Shown here: in pieces, positions 46,700 through 54,541 of the stretch
Position numbering within the stretch: position 1 is the first letter of the stretch
Layout of the letters: each line of letters begins with the position of its first letter
NCBI RefSeq assembly: GCF_036088315.1
Contig: NZ_CP107996.1
Span: 5,885,001-5,949,000 of the forward strand
Origin: Streptomyces sp. NBC_00344
GTDB lineage: Bacteria > Actinomycetota > Actinomycetes > Streptomycetales > Streptomycetaceae
Direction of reading: 5' to 3'
Length of the DNA: 64,000 nucleotides
Program-made: the position numbers and the translations under genes
The notes under the pieces: model-generated
What the model was told of the DNA's origin: nothing
The model's input: the letters and a program-made list of their open reading frames with translations, nothing else
Database searches by the model: none

Positions 46700-48517
46700 A
46701 TGACTGAGTATGGCCGGGGCGCAGGCTCCGAACCGTGGGATCCCGAGGACCCGTTGTACGGGGACCAGGGATGGGGAGGTCAGCAGGACCCCTCCGGCCG
46801 GCCGCCGTACGACGGCCGCCGGCAGTATCCGCAGGAGCAGCAGCAGTACGACCAGTACGGCAACCCGGTCCCCTCGCAGCCGCAGGACCCGTACCAGCAG
46901 CACTACCAGCAGGACCAGGCCTACCAGCAGGGCCAGTCGTATCCCCAGGGTCAGTCGTACCCCCAGCACCAGACGTATCAGCAGGGCCAGTATCCGGAGC
47001 AGCAGGGCCAGCAGTACCCGCAGCAGCAGACGTACCAGCAGCAGGGCCAGCAGGGTCAGTACCAGCCGCAGGATCCGTACCAGCAGCAACAGCAGAATCA
47101 GCAGGCTCAGTACAACGGCTGGAACACCGGTCAGCAGTCCGGAGGGCCGTACGGGTCACCGCAGGGTGACCCGTACGGCGCACAGCAGACGAACTACGCC
47201 GGCGACACCCCTGACTACTACCGGACGCCCGAGGCCTACCCGCCACCGCAGCCCCCGGACCGCCGCGATGAGTGGCAGCAGCCGGCCCCGGAACCCGAGG
47301 CGGAGCCCGAGCCCGAGCCGGAGACGCATCCTTTCTTCACCGGCGCGGACGGCCCCGGTGACAGGGACGACCGTGACTACGACGACGACCCGGGCGAGAC
47401 CCGGGAGGACACCCGCGACCGCCGCGGCAAGAACAAGCCCAAGAAGCGTCGCAGCGGCTGCGCATGCGCCGTGGTCGCGGCAGTGCTGGTCGGTGGTGTC
47501 GGCGGGGCCGGCTACTACGGGTACGACTACTGGCAGAGCCGTCATGCGCCCGCGCCCGACTTCACGGGCGTGGGCACCACCCCCGTGCAGGTCGAGGTGC
47601 CCGCGGGAACGGGCATCGGCGGCATCGGGCGCATCCTGAAGCAGAAGGGTGTCGTCAAGAGTGTCGACGCCTTTGTCTCGGCGGCCAACGGCAAGTCCCT
47701 CCAGGCCGGGGTGTACTCGCTGAACCAGCAGATGTCCGCGGCGAACGCGGTCACCGCGATGGTCGACCCGAAGAGCCTCAATGTGATCATCGTCCCGCCC
47801 GGCACGCGGGACAAGGTGGTCTACGCGGCCATCGACGCGAAGCTCAAACTGAAACCCGGGACCACTCAGGCGATCGCCAAGGCGAAGGCCGACGACCTGG
47901 GCCTGCCCAGCTGGGCCAAGGGCCACAAGGAGCTCAAGGACCCGCTGGAAGGATTCCTCTACCCGGCGAGCTACCCGGCCGGCGAACAGATGAAGCCGGA
48001 GGACATCCTGAAGAAGATGGTCGGCCAGGCGGACGAGGCGTACGGCAAGGAGGATCTCGAGGGCGCGGCGAAGAAGCTGGGACTGAAGGATCCGTTCCAG
48101 GTCATCACGGTGGCGAGCCTGGTCCAGGCCGAGGGCAAGTACAAGCATGACTTCGACAAGGTCTCGCGCGTCGTCTACAACCGTCTGAAGCCGAACAACA
48201 CGGAGACGGTCGGCCGGCTCGAGTTCGACTCCACGATCAACTACGTGCGGAAGCAGAGCACGCTGGATGTCGGCAGCGTGGACGCTCTGCGGAGGATCAA
48301 GGATCCGTACAACACGTACGACATAAAGGGTCTGCCCCCGGGCCCCATCGGCAACCCGGGTCCGGACGCCCTGCACTCCGCGCTCCACCCGACCCCCGGC
48401 CCCTGGTACTACTTCGTGTCGGTGACCGAGAACAAGACCGTGTTCGCCGTGACCAACGCGGAGCAGAACCGGAACCGCGCGAAATACGAGAAGCAGCAGG
48501 AGAAGTCCGGCCAGTGA
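46700..48517 (+). CDS. mltG: Endolytic murein transglycosylase MltG with Gln/Tyr-rich N-terminal extension
   Basis: A 605-aa membrane-bound lytic transglycosylase that cuts nascent glycan strands. Residues about 30-150 are low-complexity sequence (Q, Y, P, G; repeated QQGQ, QSYP and DPYQQ). An acidic/basic stretch ends in KKRRSG, then comes a transmembrane helix (about 254-275). Outside are a LysM-like segment (about 290-350) and the YceG catalytic domain with ASLVQAEGKY, where the Glu is the expected catalytic residue, and SRVVYNRL, LPPGPIGNPG. The ATG at 46700 has AGGGGA before it. Its stop overlaps aroE. Confidence 0.93.
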   Translation: MTEYGRGAGSEPWDPEDPLYGDQGWGGQQDPSGRPPYDGRRQYPQEQQQYDQYGNPVPSQPQDPYQQHYQQDQAYQQGQSYPQGQSYPQHQTYQQGQYPEQQGQQYPQQQTYQQQGQQGQYQPQDPYQQQQQNQQAQYNGWNTGQQSGGPYGSPQGDPYGAQQTNYAGDTPDYYRTPEAYPPPQPPDRRDEWQQPAPEPEAEPEPEPETHPFFTGADGPGDRDDRDYDDDPGETREDTRDRRGKNKPKKRRSGCACAVVAAVLVGGVGGAGYYGYDYWQSRHAPAPDFTGVGTTPVQVEVPAGTGIGGIGRILKQKGVVKSVDAFVSAANGKSLQAGVYSLNQQMSAANAVTAMVDPKSLNVIIVPPGTRDKVVYAAIDAKLKLKPGTTQAIAKAKADDLGLPSWAKGHKELKDPLEGFLYPASYPAGEQMKPEDILKKMVGQADEAYGKEDLEGAAKKLGLKDPFQVITVASLVQAEGKYKHDFDKVSRVVYNRLKPNNTETVGRLEFDSTINYVRKQSTLDVGSVDALRRIKDPYNTYDIKGLPPGPIGNPGPDALHSALHPTPGPWYYFVSVTENKTVFAVTNAEQNRNRAKYEKQQEKSGQ

Positions 48518-49341
48518 CCCACATCAAGCGGGCGGCCGTGCTCGGTTCGCCCATCGCGCACTCGCTCTCCCCGGTCCTGCACCGTGCCGCATACCGGGCG
48601 CTGGACCTCGAGGGGTGGACGTACGACCGCTTCGAGATCGACGAGTCGGGCCTCCCCGGCTTCGTCGGGACGCTCGACGCGTCCTGGGCCGGGCTCTCAC
48701 TGACCATGCCGCTCAAGCGGGCGATCCTTCCGCTGCTGGACGAAGTCAGCCCGACCGCCGCTTCGGTCGAGGCGGTCAACACCGTGGTCCTCACCGAGGA
48801 CGGCCGCCGTCTGGGGGACAACACCGACATCCCCGGCATGATCGCCGCCCTGCGCGAGAGGGGCGTGCAGAAGGTGGACACCGCCGCCGTGCTCGGCGCG
48901 GGTGCCACCGCCTCGTCGGCACTGGCCGCCCTCTCGAAGATCTGTGCCGGCCCGGTCACCGCCTATGTGCGCAGCACGGCCCGTGCCGCGGAGATGCGGG
49001 GCTGGGGCGAGCGGCTCGGGGTGGACGTGCGCACCGCCGACTGGGCTGAAGCGGCCGAAGCGCTGCATGCGCCGCTGGTCGTCTCGACCACCCCGGCCGG
49101 TGCCACCGATGCGTTGGCCGCGGCGGTTCCCGATGCGCCGGGCACGCTCTTCGACGTCCTCTACGACCCGTGGCCGACCTCGGTCGCCACGGCCTGGGCT
49201 GCACACGGCGGGGCCGTCGTCGGGGGCCTCGATCTGCTCGTGCACCAGGCGGTGCTGCAGGTGGAACAGATGACAGGGCGAGCACCCGCCCCCCTGTCCG
49301 CGATGCGCGAAGCGGGGGAACAGGCGCTCGGAGCACGCTGA
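48514..49341 (+). CDS. aroE: Shikimate dehydrogenase
   Basis: A 275-aa enzyme that reduces 3-dehydroshikimate to shikimate. The substrate-binding AVLGSPIAHSLSPVLHRAAY motif, a lysine in TMPLKRAILPLL, and D of LGDNTDIPGM are present. The nucleotide-binding region VLGAGATASSALAALSK lacks a perfect GxGGxxR arginine context, so the NADP preference is a guess. The GTG at 48514 overlaps the mltG stop. The next aro genes lie 12 kb downstream, beyond the xylan locus. Confidence 0.94.
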   Translation: MTHIKRAAVLGSPIAHSLSPVLHRAAYRALDLEGWTYDRFEIDESGLPGFVGTLDASWAGLSLTMPLKRAILPLLDEVSPTAASVEAVNTVVLTEDGRRLGDNTDIPGMIAALRERGVQKVDTAAVLGAGATASSALAALSKICAGPVTAYVRSTARAAEMRGWGERLGVDVRTADWAEAAEALHAPLVVSTTPAGATDALAAAVPDAPGTLFDVLYDPWPTSVATAWAAHGGAVVGGLDLLVHQAVLQVEQMTGRAPAPLSAMREAGEQALGAR

Positions 49342-49356
49342 GAGCGGCTTCCCGGA

Positions 49357-49731
49357 TCAGCCGCGGCGCCGGAGGGCGATGGCTGTGTCAGCGGTGTAGT
49401 CCTGGGTCCAGGTGCGGCCGGTGTCCGACCTCCAGGTCACCTGAGTCGTGGCGCCGGCGGGCCTGACGCGGTCCACCGTCATCGAGCGTTCACCGGCCCT
49501 CACATCGCCGCGGCGCAGCTCTCGCGCCTCGACCGTGACCGGCTCGGCCGGTTCGGCGCGCTCCGCCTCTTCGGCGGCGCGCATCAGGGCGGCCGCGAGC
49601 TCGCGTGCCTGGGCGGGGGTGTACCTCAGGACCCGTTCCCCGTCCGTGGCCGTCGGCGGGGCGGTGAGCCGCACCCCTTCGGGGCCGCCCCGCACTGTCA
49701 GAGCGGCCCCGCCATCGGACTCCAGTCGCAT
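49357..49731 (-). CDS. Hypothetical protein
   Basis: A 124-aa small soluble protein rich in Ala, Arg, Glu and Thr. It contains a helical segment (TPAQARELAAALMRAAEEAERA) between two predicted beta-rich parts. The ATG at 49731 has GAGGAGAG upstream. No family is recognised. It lies between aroE and the GH115 gene on the minus strand and may be the last gene of the xylan-locus transcription unit, 25 bases after GH115. Confidence 0.7.
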   Translation of the reverse strand: MRLESDGGAALTVRGGPEGVRLTAPPTATDGERVLRYTPAQARELAAALMRAAEEAERAEPAEPVTVEARELRRGDVRAGERSMTVDRVRPAGATTQVTWRSDTGRTWTQDYTADTAIALRRRG

Positions 49732-49756
49732 CGTCTCTCCTCGGCTGCCTGCCGGC

Positions 49757-52700
49757 TCAGTGCAGCCTGAGGCTTTCCGGCGGACCCAGATAGCTGGGTT
49801 TGAGACCGCCGGTGTCCACCACCAGGTTCTGCAGGACCACCGTCGGGTCCACCATCCAGAATTTCAGCACATGCGCACCGGGCCGGCCCACGTGGTGGGT
49901 GGTGCTGGTGACATTGACGTTGTCCGAGGTGTTCCGCGCCCACTGGGCGTTCATGGTGCCGTCGTCGGCCCCGGTCACCTCGGTGATGTTCACGGTCTGC
50001 GGTGCGTCCCCGTCGAAGGAGACGGCGTACTTCAGCCCGTCCGACGCCAGGGCGTCATTGCGCGGCGAGAGATACGCCCACACGGTCACCGGGCCCGTGG
50101 TGAACAGGGTGAGACGGTACTCCAGCCTGGGTGAGGTGGCGCCGGGCGTCTGCCGGGCCGCCGTCACGGGGAACGGCTCCATACCGGATCCGGTGCGTCC
50201 GATGTGCGGGATCCGCTGCCAGGTGATGCCCCCGCTGCCGACGGACCGGGTGTAGTGGTCGGCCTCGATGGACACGTAGCCGTTGGCCTCGACGAACCCC
50301 GATAGCTGCGAGCGGCGCACCGTGGGGTTGTCGATCACGGCCTGCACGGTCACCTCGGCTCCCCGCGGCCCCGACACCTTCACCGGGACCCTGGTGGTGC
50401 CGCCGGGCGCTCGTGACCAGTCGACCCGCAGGGTGATCCTTTCCTGCTTCTCCACCTGTCCGCGGGGGCGGTCGGCGGTCAGCCAGGGGACTCCCGTACG
50501 GACGCTGTAGCCGAAGGCGCCGGTGCCACGGTTGAACACCTCGATGTACTGCGCCGGCTGGCTCTGGTACGGGCTGAAGGCGGGCAGCACCGCAGCACTC
50601 CGCTCCTTCGGCCACCAGGCTTCCGAGCCGTCGATCGCGACACCCATCCCGGCGGCCGCCGGAAGGCCGATGCGTCTGACGGCGGGGAAGAGCACATCCT
50701 TGAGCGCGACGTTGTCGAGCTCCGGTTGCTGCCAGGGGGCGTTGGGCCCGTAGCGCGCCACATCGCCGTAGTCGATGTGCGGCTGGGTCTGGAATCCGGC
50801 CCATTTTCCGCCGGCCACCCGGGTGTTGAAGCGGTCGGCGAGCGCGAGGTCGTCGGCGAGACGGGCCTCGGCTGTCGCTGCCAGATCGTTGGTGAGGGCC
50901 CTGCCCTGCGCCGCGTAGTGCAGGTTGAGGAATTCGGCCTCGCGCAGCGCGTAGAGATTCGCGGTGGCCTGCACCTCGTATCCGACCAGTTCGAACCAGG
51001 CGTCCTGGGTGGAGTCAGGCAGCTTCCTGCCGATCAGTTCGGCCGCCGCGCCGAGCCGCTGCCACTCCGACGTCACCCGCTCCAGCTCCCGGTAGTCGGT
51101 GAGGCTGAAGGGCGTGGCCTGATCGTCCTGGACGACGGCCGAAGAGTCCTTCGCCGGGTCCTTGGCCGGGTCCAGGGTGATCTTCCGGTTGAGCAGTTCG
51201 GGCTTGCGGCGTGACTGCAGCTGGGCGTATGTGCTGAGCACCGACGCCACCGCGGCGGCCTGCTGCTCCCCGAAGTTCTGCCTGGCGTACTGCTCCTCCC
51301 ACTCCGGGATGCACTCCAGGGTCCAGCGGCCGGGGTCCCAGGCGTAGTCGAGGAAGAACTGGGTGGCCGCCTCGTTGCCCTTGAGATCGCCGGCGTTGGT
51401 GATCCAGAGCCCGTTGTTGCCGTAGGCGACGGACTGGTGCAGCTGGTCCCACAGGTTGGGCAGCGAAGTGGTGTCCACCCACTTGTAGTTGCGGCCCACC
51501 CCGACGTAGTCGAAGTGGTAGTAGAGGCCGTAACCGCCGCTGCGCGGGTCCTTCCGCAGATCGGGCAGCTTACGGATGTTGGCCCAGTTGTCGTCGGTGA
51601 GCACGACGGTGACGTCGTCGGGGACCCGCAGCCCGCGGTCCCAGTAGCGCTGTACCTCCTTGTAGAGGGTCCACACCTGGGGGATCGTGGTGATGTCCTT
51701 GCCGGAGACATCGGCGAGGATCTTCCGCTGGGCCGCGATGATCTCGGTCATCAGGTCGATGCCGTCGCCGTCCGGCAGCCCGGTGTCGCCGTTGCCGCGC
51801 ATCCCGAGGGTGACCACTCCCTCGAAGTCCTGGTCCGTCATCCGGCGGACGCCGTCGGCCCAGTAGGCTTTGAGCGCTTCCGCGTTGTGACGGTAGGACC
51901 ATTCGCCGGTGCCGCCGTACGGGTCATGCCCGGGTGTGGTGATCCGGCCCGTGCTGTCCCGCACGGCCGCCACCGCATGCCGGTTCCACTCCTCGATGCC
52001 ACGCATCATCGGCGCCTCGTGGGAGGTGCCCATCACGACGCCGTACGCCTTCGCGGTGGCGTGGTTCTCCGGGTCGTCCTCGGCGAACGCGCGGCCCCAG
52101 ACGGCGGGCCACAGGTAGTTGGCCTTCAGGCGCAGCACGACCTCGAAGATCCTGGCGTAGAAGGCGGCGTTGAAACCGCCCTCGTAACCCGGCGCCTTTC
52201 CCGGCCCGAAGAAGGCGGGTGCCCAGGTGCCCAGGCCCGGGTTCTCGTCGTTGATGAAGAAGCCGCGGTATTTCACGGCGGGGGTGCCCTGGGTGTGTCG
52301 TCCCGGCATCACATACAGCTCGTCGCGGTGCAGCGGGGGGACATCGTCCCACCAGTACCAGGGGGAGACACCGATGCCCCGGGAGACGTCGTACACCCCG
52401 AAGACCGTGCCGCGCTGATCGCTGCCGGCGATCACGAAGGCCCGGTCGACACCCGGCAGGGGTTTCTCCACGACGGTCTGGAGGGAGGTCTCCCACTGTC
52501 CTTCGATGCCGCTGACATCCAGCTTGCCTGCGGACACCAGTCCGTCGATCAGCGGGCTGCGACCGATGGTGCCCACGACCGTGATCTCACGGGCCCGGGG
52601 AATCGGCCCGTGGGAGACGGACGGACGTGCACCGGTGACGCGTTCGATGTCGGCCTGCAGGTCGCCGGCGACCCGCACCACTCCCGCGTGGTCGCCGGCG

Positions 52701-52963
52701 CTGACCACGATGGGGACCGCTTTGCCTGCCCTGACCAGCGGGAACCCGTTCGGGACCGGGCTGAAGGCGATGTACGCCCCGGAGTCGGCCGGCCTGGCCG
52801 GGCGAACCGGGACGGCTGCTGCGGATCCGGTGGTCAGCCCGAGCAGGGAACCGAGTGGGGTCGCCGCCAGAGCGGTGACTCCCAGGCCCATCCCGAGGAC
52901 GGTTCTGCGGCTGGTGCGGGGTGTGGAGTGCGGTGCGCGGTGCTGTGGGGACTGCCTGTCCAT
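49757..52963 (-). CDS. GH115 xylan alpha-1,2-glucuronidase, Tat-exported
   Basis: A 1068-aa secreted glycoside hydrolase expected to remove (4-O-methyl)glucuronic acid side chains from xylan or large xylo-oligosaccharides. The N-terminus is a twin-arginine signal: SRRTVLGMGLGVTALAATP, cleaved near residue 48-52. The family A-domain and barrel motifs include VIAGSDQRGTVFGVYDVS, GVSPWYWWDDVPP, RGFFINDENPGLG and RLKANYLWPAVWG, which are characteristic of GH115. A C-terminal beta-sandwich domain (about 885-1068) fits the GH115 C domain. GGGAG precedes the ATG. It is transcribed downstream of the GH10 xylanase, 104 bases away, with no hairpin between them. Confidence 0.92.
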   Translation of the reverse strand: MDRQSPQHRAPHSTPRTSRRTVLGMGLGVTALAATPLGSLLGLTTGSAAAVPVRPARPADSGAYIAFSPVPNGFPLVRAGKAVPIVVSAGDHAGVVRVAGDLQADIERVTGARPSVSHGPIPRAREITVVGTIGRSPLIDGLVSAGKLDVSGIEGQWETSLQTVVEKPLPGVDRAFVIAGSDQRGTVFGVYDVSRGIGVSPWYWWDDVPPLHRDELYVMPGRHTQGTPAVKYRGFFINDENPGLGTWAPAFFGPGKAPGYEGGFNAAFYARIFEVVLRLKANYLWPAVWGRAFAEDDPENHATAKAYGVVMGTSHEAPMMRGIEEWNRHAVAAVRDSTGRITTPGHDPYGGTGEWSYRHNAEALKAYWADGVRRMTDQDFEGVVTLGMRGNGDTGLPDGDGIDLMTEIIAAQRKILADVSGKDITTIPQVWTLYKEVQRYWDRGLRVPDDVTVVLTDDNWANIRKLPDLRKDPRSGGYGLYYHFDYVGVGRNYKWVDTTSLPNLWDQLHQSVAYGNNGLWITNAGDLKGNEAATQFFLDYAWDPGRWTLECIPEWEEQYARQNFGEQQAAAVASVLSTYAQLQSRRKPELLNRKITLDPAKDPAKDSSAVVQDDQATPFSLTDYRELERVTSEWQRLGAAAELIGRKLPDSTQDAWFELVGYEVQATANLYALREAEFLNLHYAAQGRALTNDLAATAEARLADDLALADRFNTRVAGGKWAGFQTQPHIDYGDVARYGPNAPWQQPELDNVALKDVLFPAVRRIGLPAAAGMGVAIDGSEAWWPKERSAAVLPAFSPYQSQPAQYIEVFNRGTGAFGYSVRTGVPWLTADRPRGQVEKQERITLRVDWSRAPGGTTRVPVKVSGPRGAEVTVQAVIDNPTVRRSQLSGFVEANGYVSIEADHYTRSVGSGGITWQRIPHIGRTGSGMEPFPVTAARQTPGATSPRLEYRLTLFTTGPVTVWAYLSPRNDALASDGLKYAVSFDGDAPQTVNITEVTGADDGTMNAQWARNTSDNVNVTSTTHHVGRPGAHVLKFWMVDPTVVLQNLVVDTGGLKPSYLGPPESLRLH

Positions 52964-53067
52964 ACTGCTCTCCCAGAATTGTGCAGCATTTGTTCAGGTG
53001 AATGACAAATTAGGCCGGAGGTCTCCCGGGCCCGAACTGCCGGGCCGCAGGGGGCGCGTGCCCGGTG

Positions 53068-54171
53068 TCAGTGCCTGCCCGCGCTCAGCTTCAGGTCCTG
53101 GCTGAGGGCGGAGTAGGCCGACTTGGCCCGGTAGTTCTCGTCCATGATGTTCGCCGCACCCTCACCGGGAAACGTCGCGGGCACCCAGGAGTACCTGTCG
53201 GTGAAGCCCCAGACGGTGAAGTCGGTGCAGTGCCGGGTGAGCAGACAGCCCTGCAGCAGTACGCTGTACGCCTCGTTCTGCGCCTCCGACTTGGTGGCGT
53301 CGACGGGAAGGGTGATCCGGACGTCCGCCTCGGTGACCGCGGTGTCGAGACCGAGGGCCTCGAAGCGCGCCATGTTGTCCGCGATGTCGTGCGGGGCGAT
53401 GTACTGAACGTCCAGGTGACCCTGGATCCCGACTCCGTCGATGGGGACATGCTGCTTCCGCAGCTGGGCGACCAGGTCGCGCAGGGCGGTGCTCTTCGCG
53501 TTGACACCCTCGATGTTGTAGTCGTTGATGAACAACTTGGCCCGGGGGTCCGCCTGATGGGCCCAGCGGAAGGCGTCGGCGATATAACCCGGGCCGAGCT
53601 TCTGGAGCCAGATGCTGTCCCGCAGGGTGCCGTCGTCGTTGAAGGCCTCATTGACGACGTCCCACTGCCAGATCCTGCCCTTGAAGTGGGTCATCTCGTC
53701 GGTGATGTGCCGGTGCAGGATGTCCCGCAGCTCGTCGCTGCTGAAGTCTCCGGCGGTGAGCCAGGAGGGCAGCTGGCTGTGCCAGACCAGGGTGTGTCCG
53801 CGGACCAGCTGCCCGTGAGTCCCGGCGAAGTCGACCAGCCGGTCGGCGGCGCTCCAGTCGTAGCTGCCGCGCTCGGGCTCGACGACCTCCCATTTCATGA
53901 CGTTCTCCGGGGTGACGGAGGTGAACTCCCCGGCAACGGCGGCCCGATAGGGTGCGTCGCCGGCGAGCGCGGTGGTGTCGACCGCCGTGCCGATGCGCAG
54001 TCCGGCCCGCAGACCGAGGCCGCCGAGGGAGTCCGGCGACGCCTGGTGCTCCGGCTTGCTGTGACGGGCGGCGGCCGGGCCGGCCGCGGACGCTTCCGGC
54101 AGGGTGAGGGCCGAGACGAGCAGGGCTGTGGCAGCGATTCCGGCCATGGCGCAGTGTCGGGTTCTGAGCAT
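53068..54171 (-). CDS. Secreted GH10 endo-1,4-beta-xylanase
   Basis: A 367-aa extracellular xylanase with retaining mechanism. A Sec signal peptide (about 1-30, cleavage near ASAA) precedes a TIM barrel. The acid/base is E175 (WDVVNEAF) and the nucleophile E281 (VTEADVR). Other GH10 landmarks are TPENVMKWE, GHTLVWHSQLPSW, GIQGHLD and VWGFTDRYSW. There is no carbohydrate-binding module, so it is a single-domain enzyme. Two inverted-repeat operators lie 59-100 bases upstream of the start, so it is likely the first gene of a GH10-GH115 transcript controlled by the LacI-type repressor of the locus. Confidence 0.95.
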   Translation of the reverse strand: MLRTRHCAMAGIAATALLVSALTLPEASAAGPAAARHSKPEHQASPDSLGGLGLRAGLRIGTAVDTTALAGDAPYRAAVAGEFTSVTPENVMKWEVVEPERGSYDWSAADRLVDFAGTHGQLVRGHTLVWHSQLPSWLTAGDFSSDELRDILHRHITDEMTHFKGRIWQWDVVNEAFNDDGTLRDSIWLQKLGPGYIADAFRWAHQADPRAKLFINDYNIEGVNAKSTALRDLVAQLRKQHVPIDGVGIQGHLDVQYIAPHDIADNMARFEALGLDTAVTEADVRITLPVDATKSEAQNEAYSVLLQGCLLTRHCTDFTVWGFTDRYSWVPATFPGEGAANIMDENYRAKSAYSALSQDLKLSAGRH

Positions 54172-54229
54172 GGAATGTCCCTTTCGGACGGGGCGGAGGC
54201 AGGCCCGAAGGGGCCGCCAGGCGATCGGA

Positions 54230-54242
54230 TCGAAAGTTTCGA
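54230..54242. promoter_or_regulatory. Candidate LacI-family operator (TCGAAA-G-TTTCGA)
   Basis: A perfect 13-bp palindrome with one central base, 59 bases upstream of the GH10 start. The CGAA-N-TTCG type matches operators recalled for BxlR-like xylan repressors in Streptomyces. Confidence 0.6.
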
Positions 54243-54254
54243 GATCGATTCCGC

Positions 54255-54271
54255 AAGTTTCTGCGAAACTT
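54255..54271. promoter_or_regulatory. Candidate operator AAGTTTC-TGC-GAAACTT
   Basis: A perfect 7-bp-arm inverted repeat with a 3-base spacer, 12 bases beyond the first site and 84 bases upstream of the GH10 start. Together the two sites flank about 25 bases, as for cooperative repressor binding. Confidence 0.55.
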
Positions 54272-54541
54272 AGAGCCTTGAAATCGGGGGGTCAATCCCC
54301 GTGCACGGGAAATCGCGAGGGCGCCGGGAGTGACCTCTCGGTGTCGTGTCCGGCAAGCGGCGAACGAGTGTCGTGGCCCACCGGCCGGCGGCAGGGGCAC
54401 CGACCCGGGCCGGACGGCGCGGCGCGCGGAGGCCGGGAGGCGGGCGCCGGAAACGGCCCCGGACGGCGCGGTGGCCGACCCGGAGCCGATGGGGCGACGG
54501 GGACGCTTCCTCCGGTACTCCCGCGGTGCCCGGCGGGCGGT

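Larger units (their letters stand above)
54172..54541. other. Regulatory intergenic region between GH10 and GH3 genes
   Basis: A gap of 370 bases with no gene. Its distal part (54172-54290) holds two candidate operators and presumably the GH10 promoter. In 54290-54541 I see only GC-rich sequence without convincing hairpins, motifs or genes. Confidence 0.6.

Noticed and set aside
46820..47140. Repeated DNA in the mltG start region as a CRISPR-like array
   Set aside because: The repeats are irregular codon-level repeats (CAG, TAC, CCG) of a Gln/Tyr/Pro-rich protein segment, without regular repeat-spacer structure.
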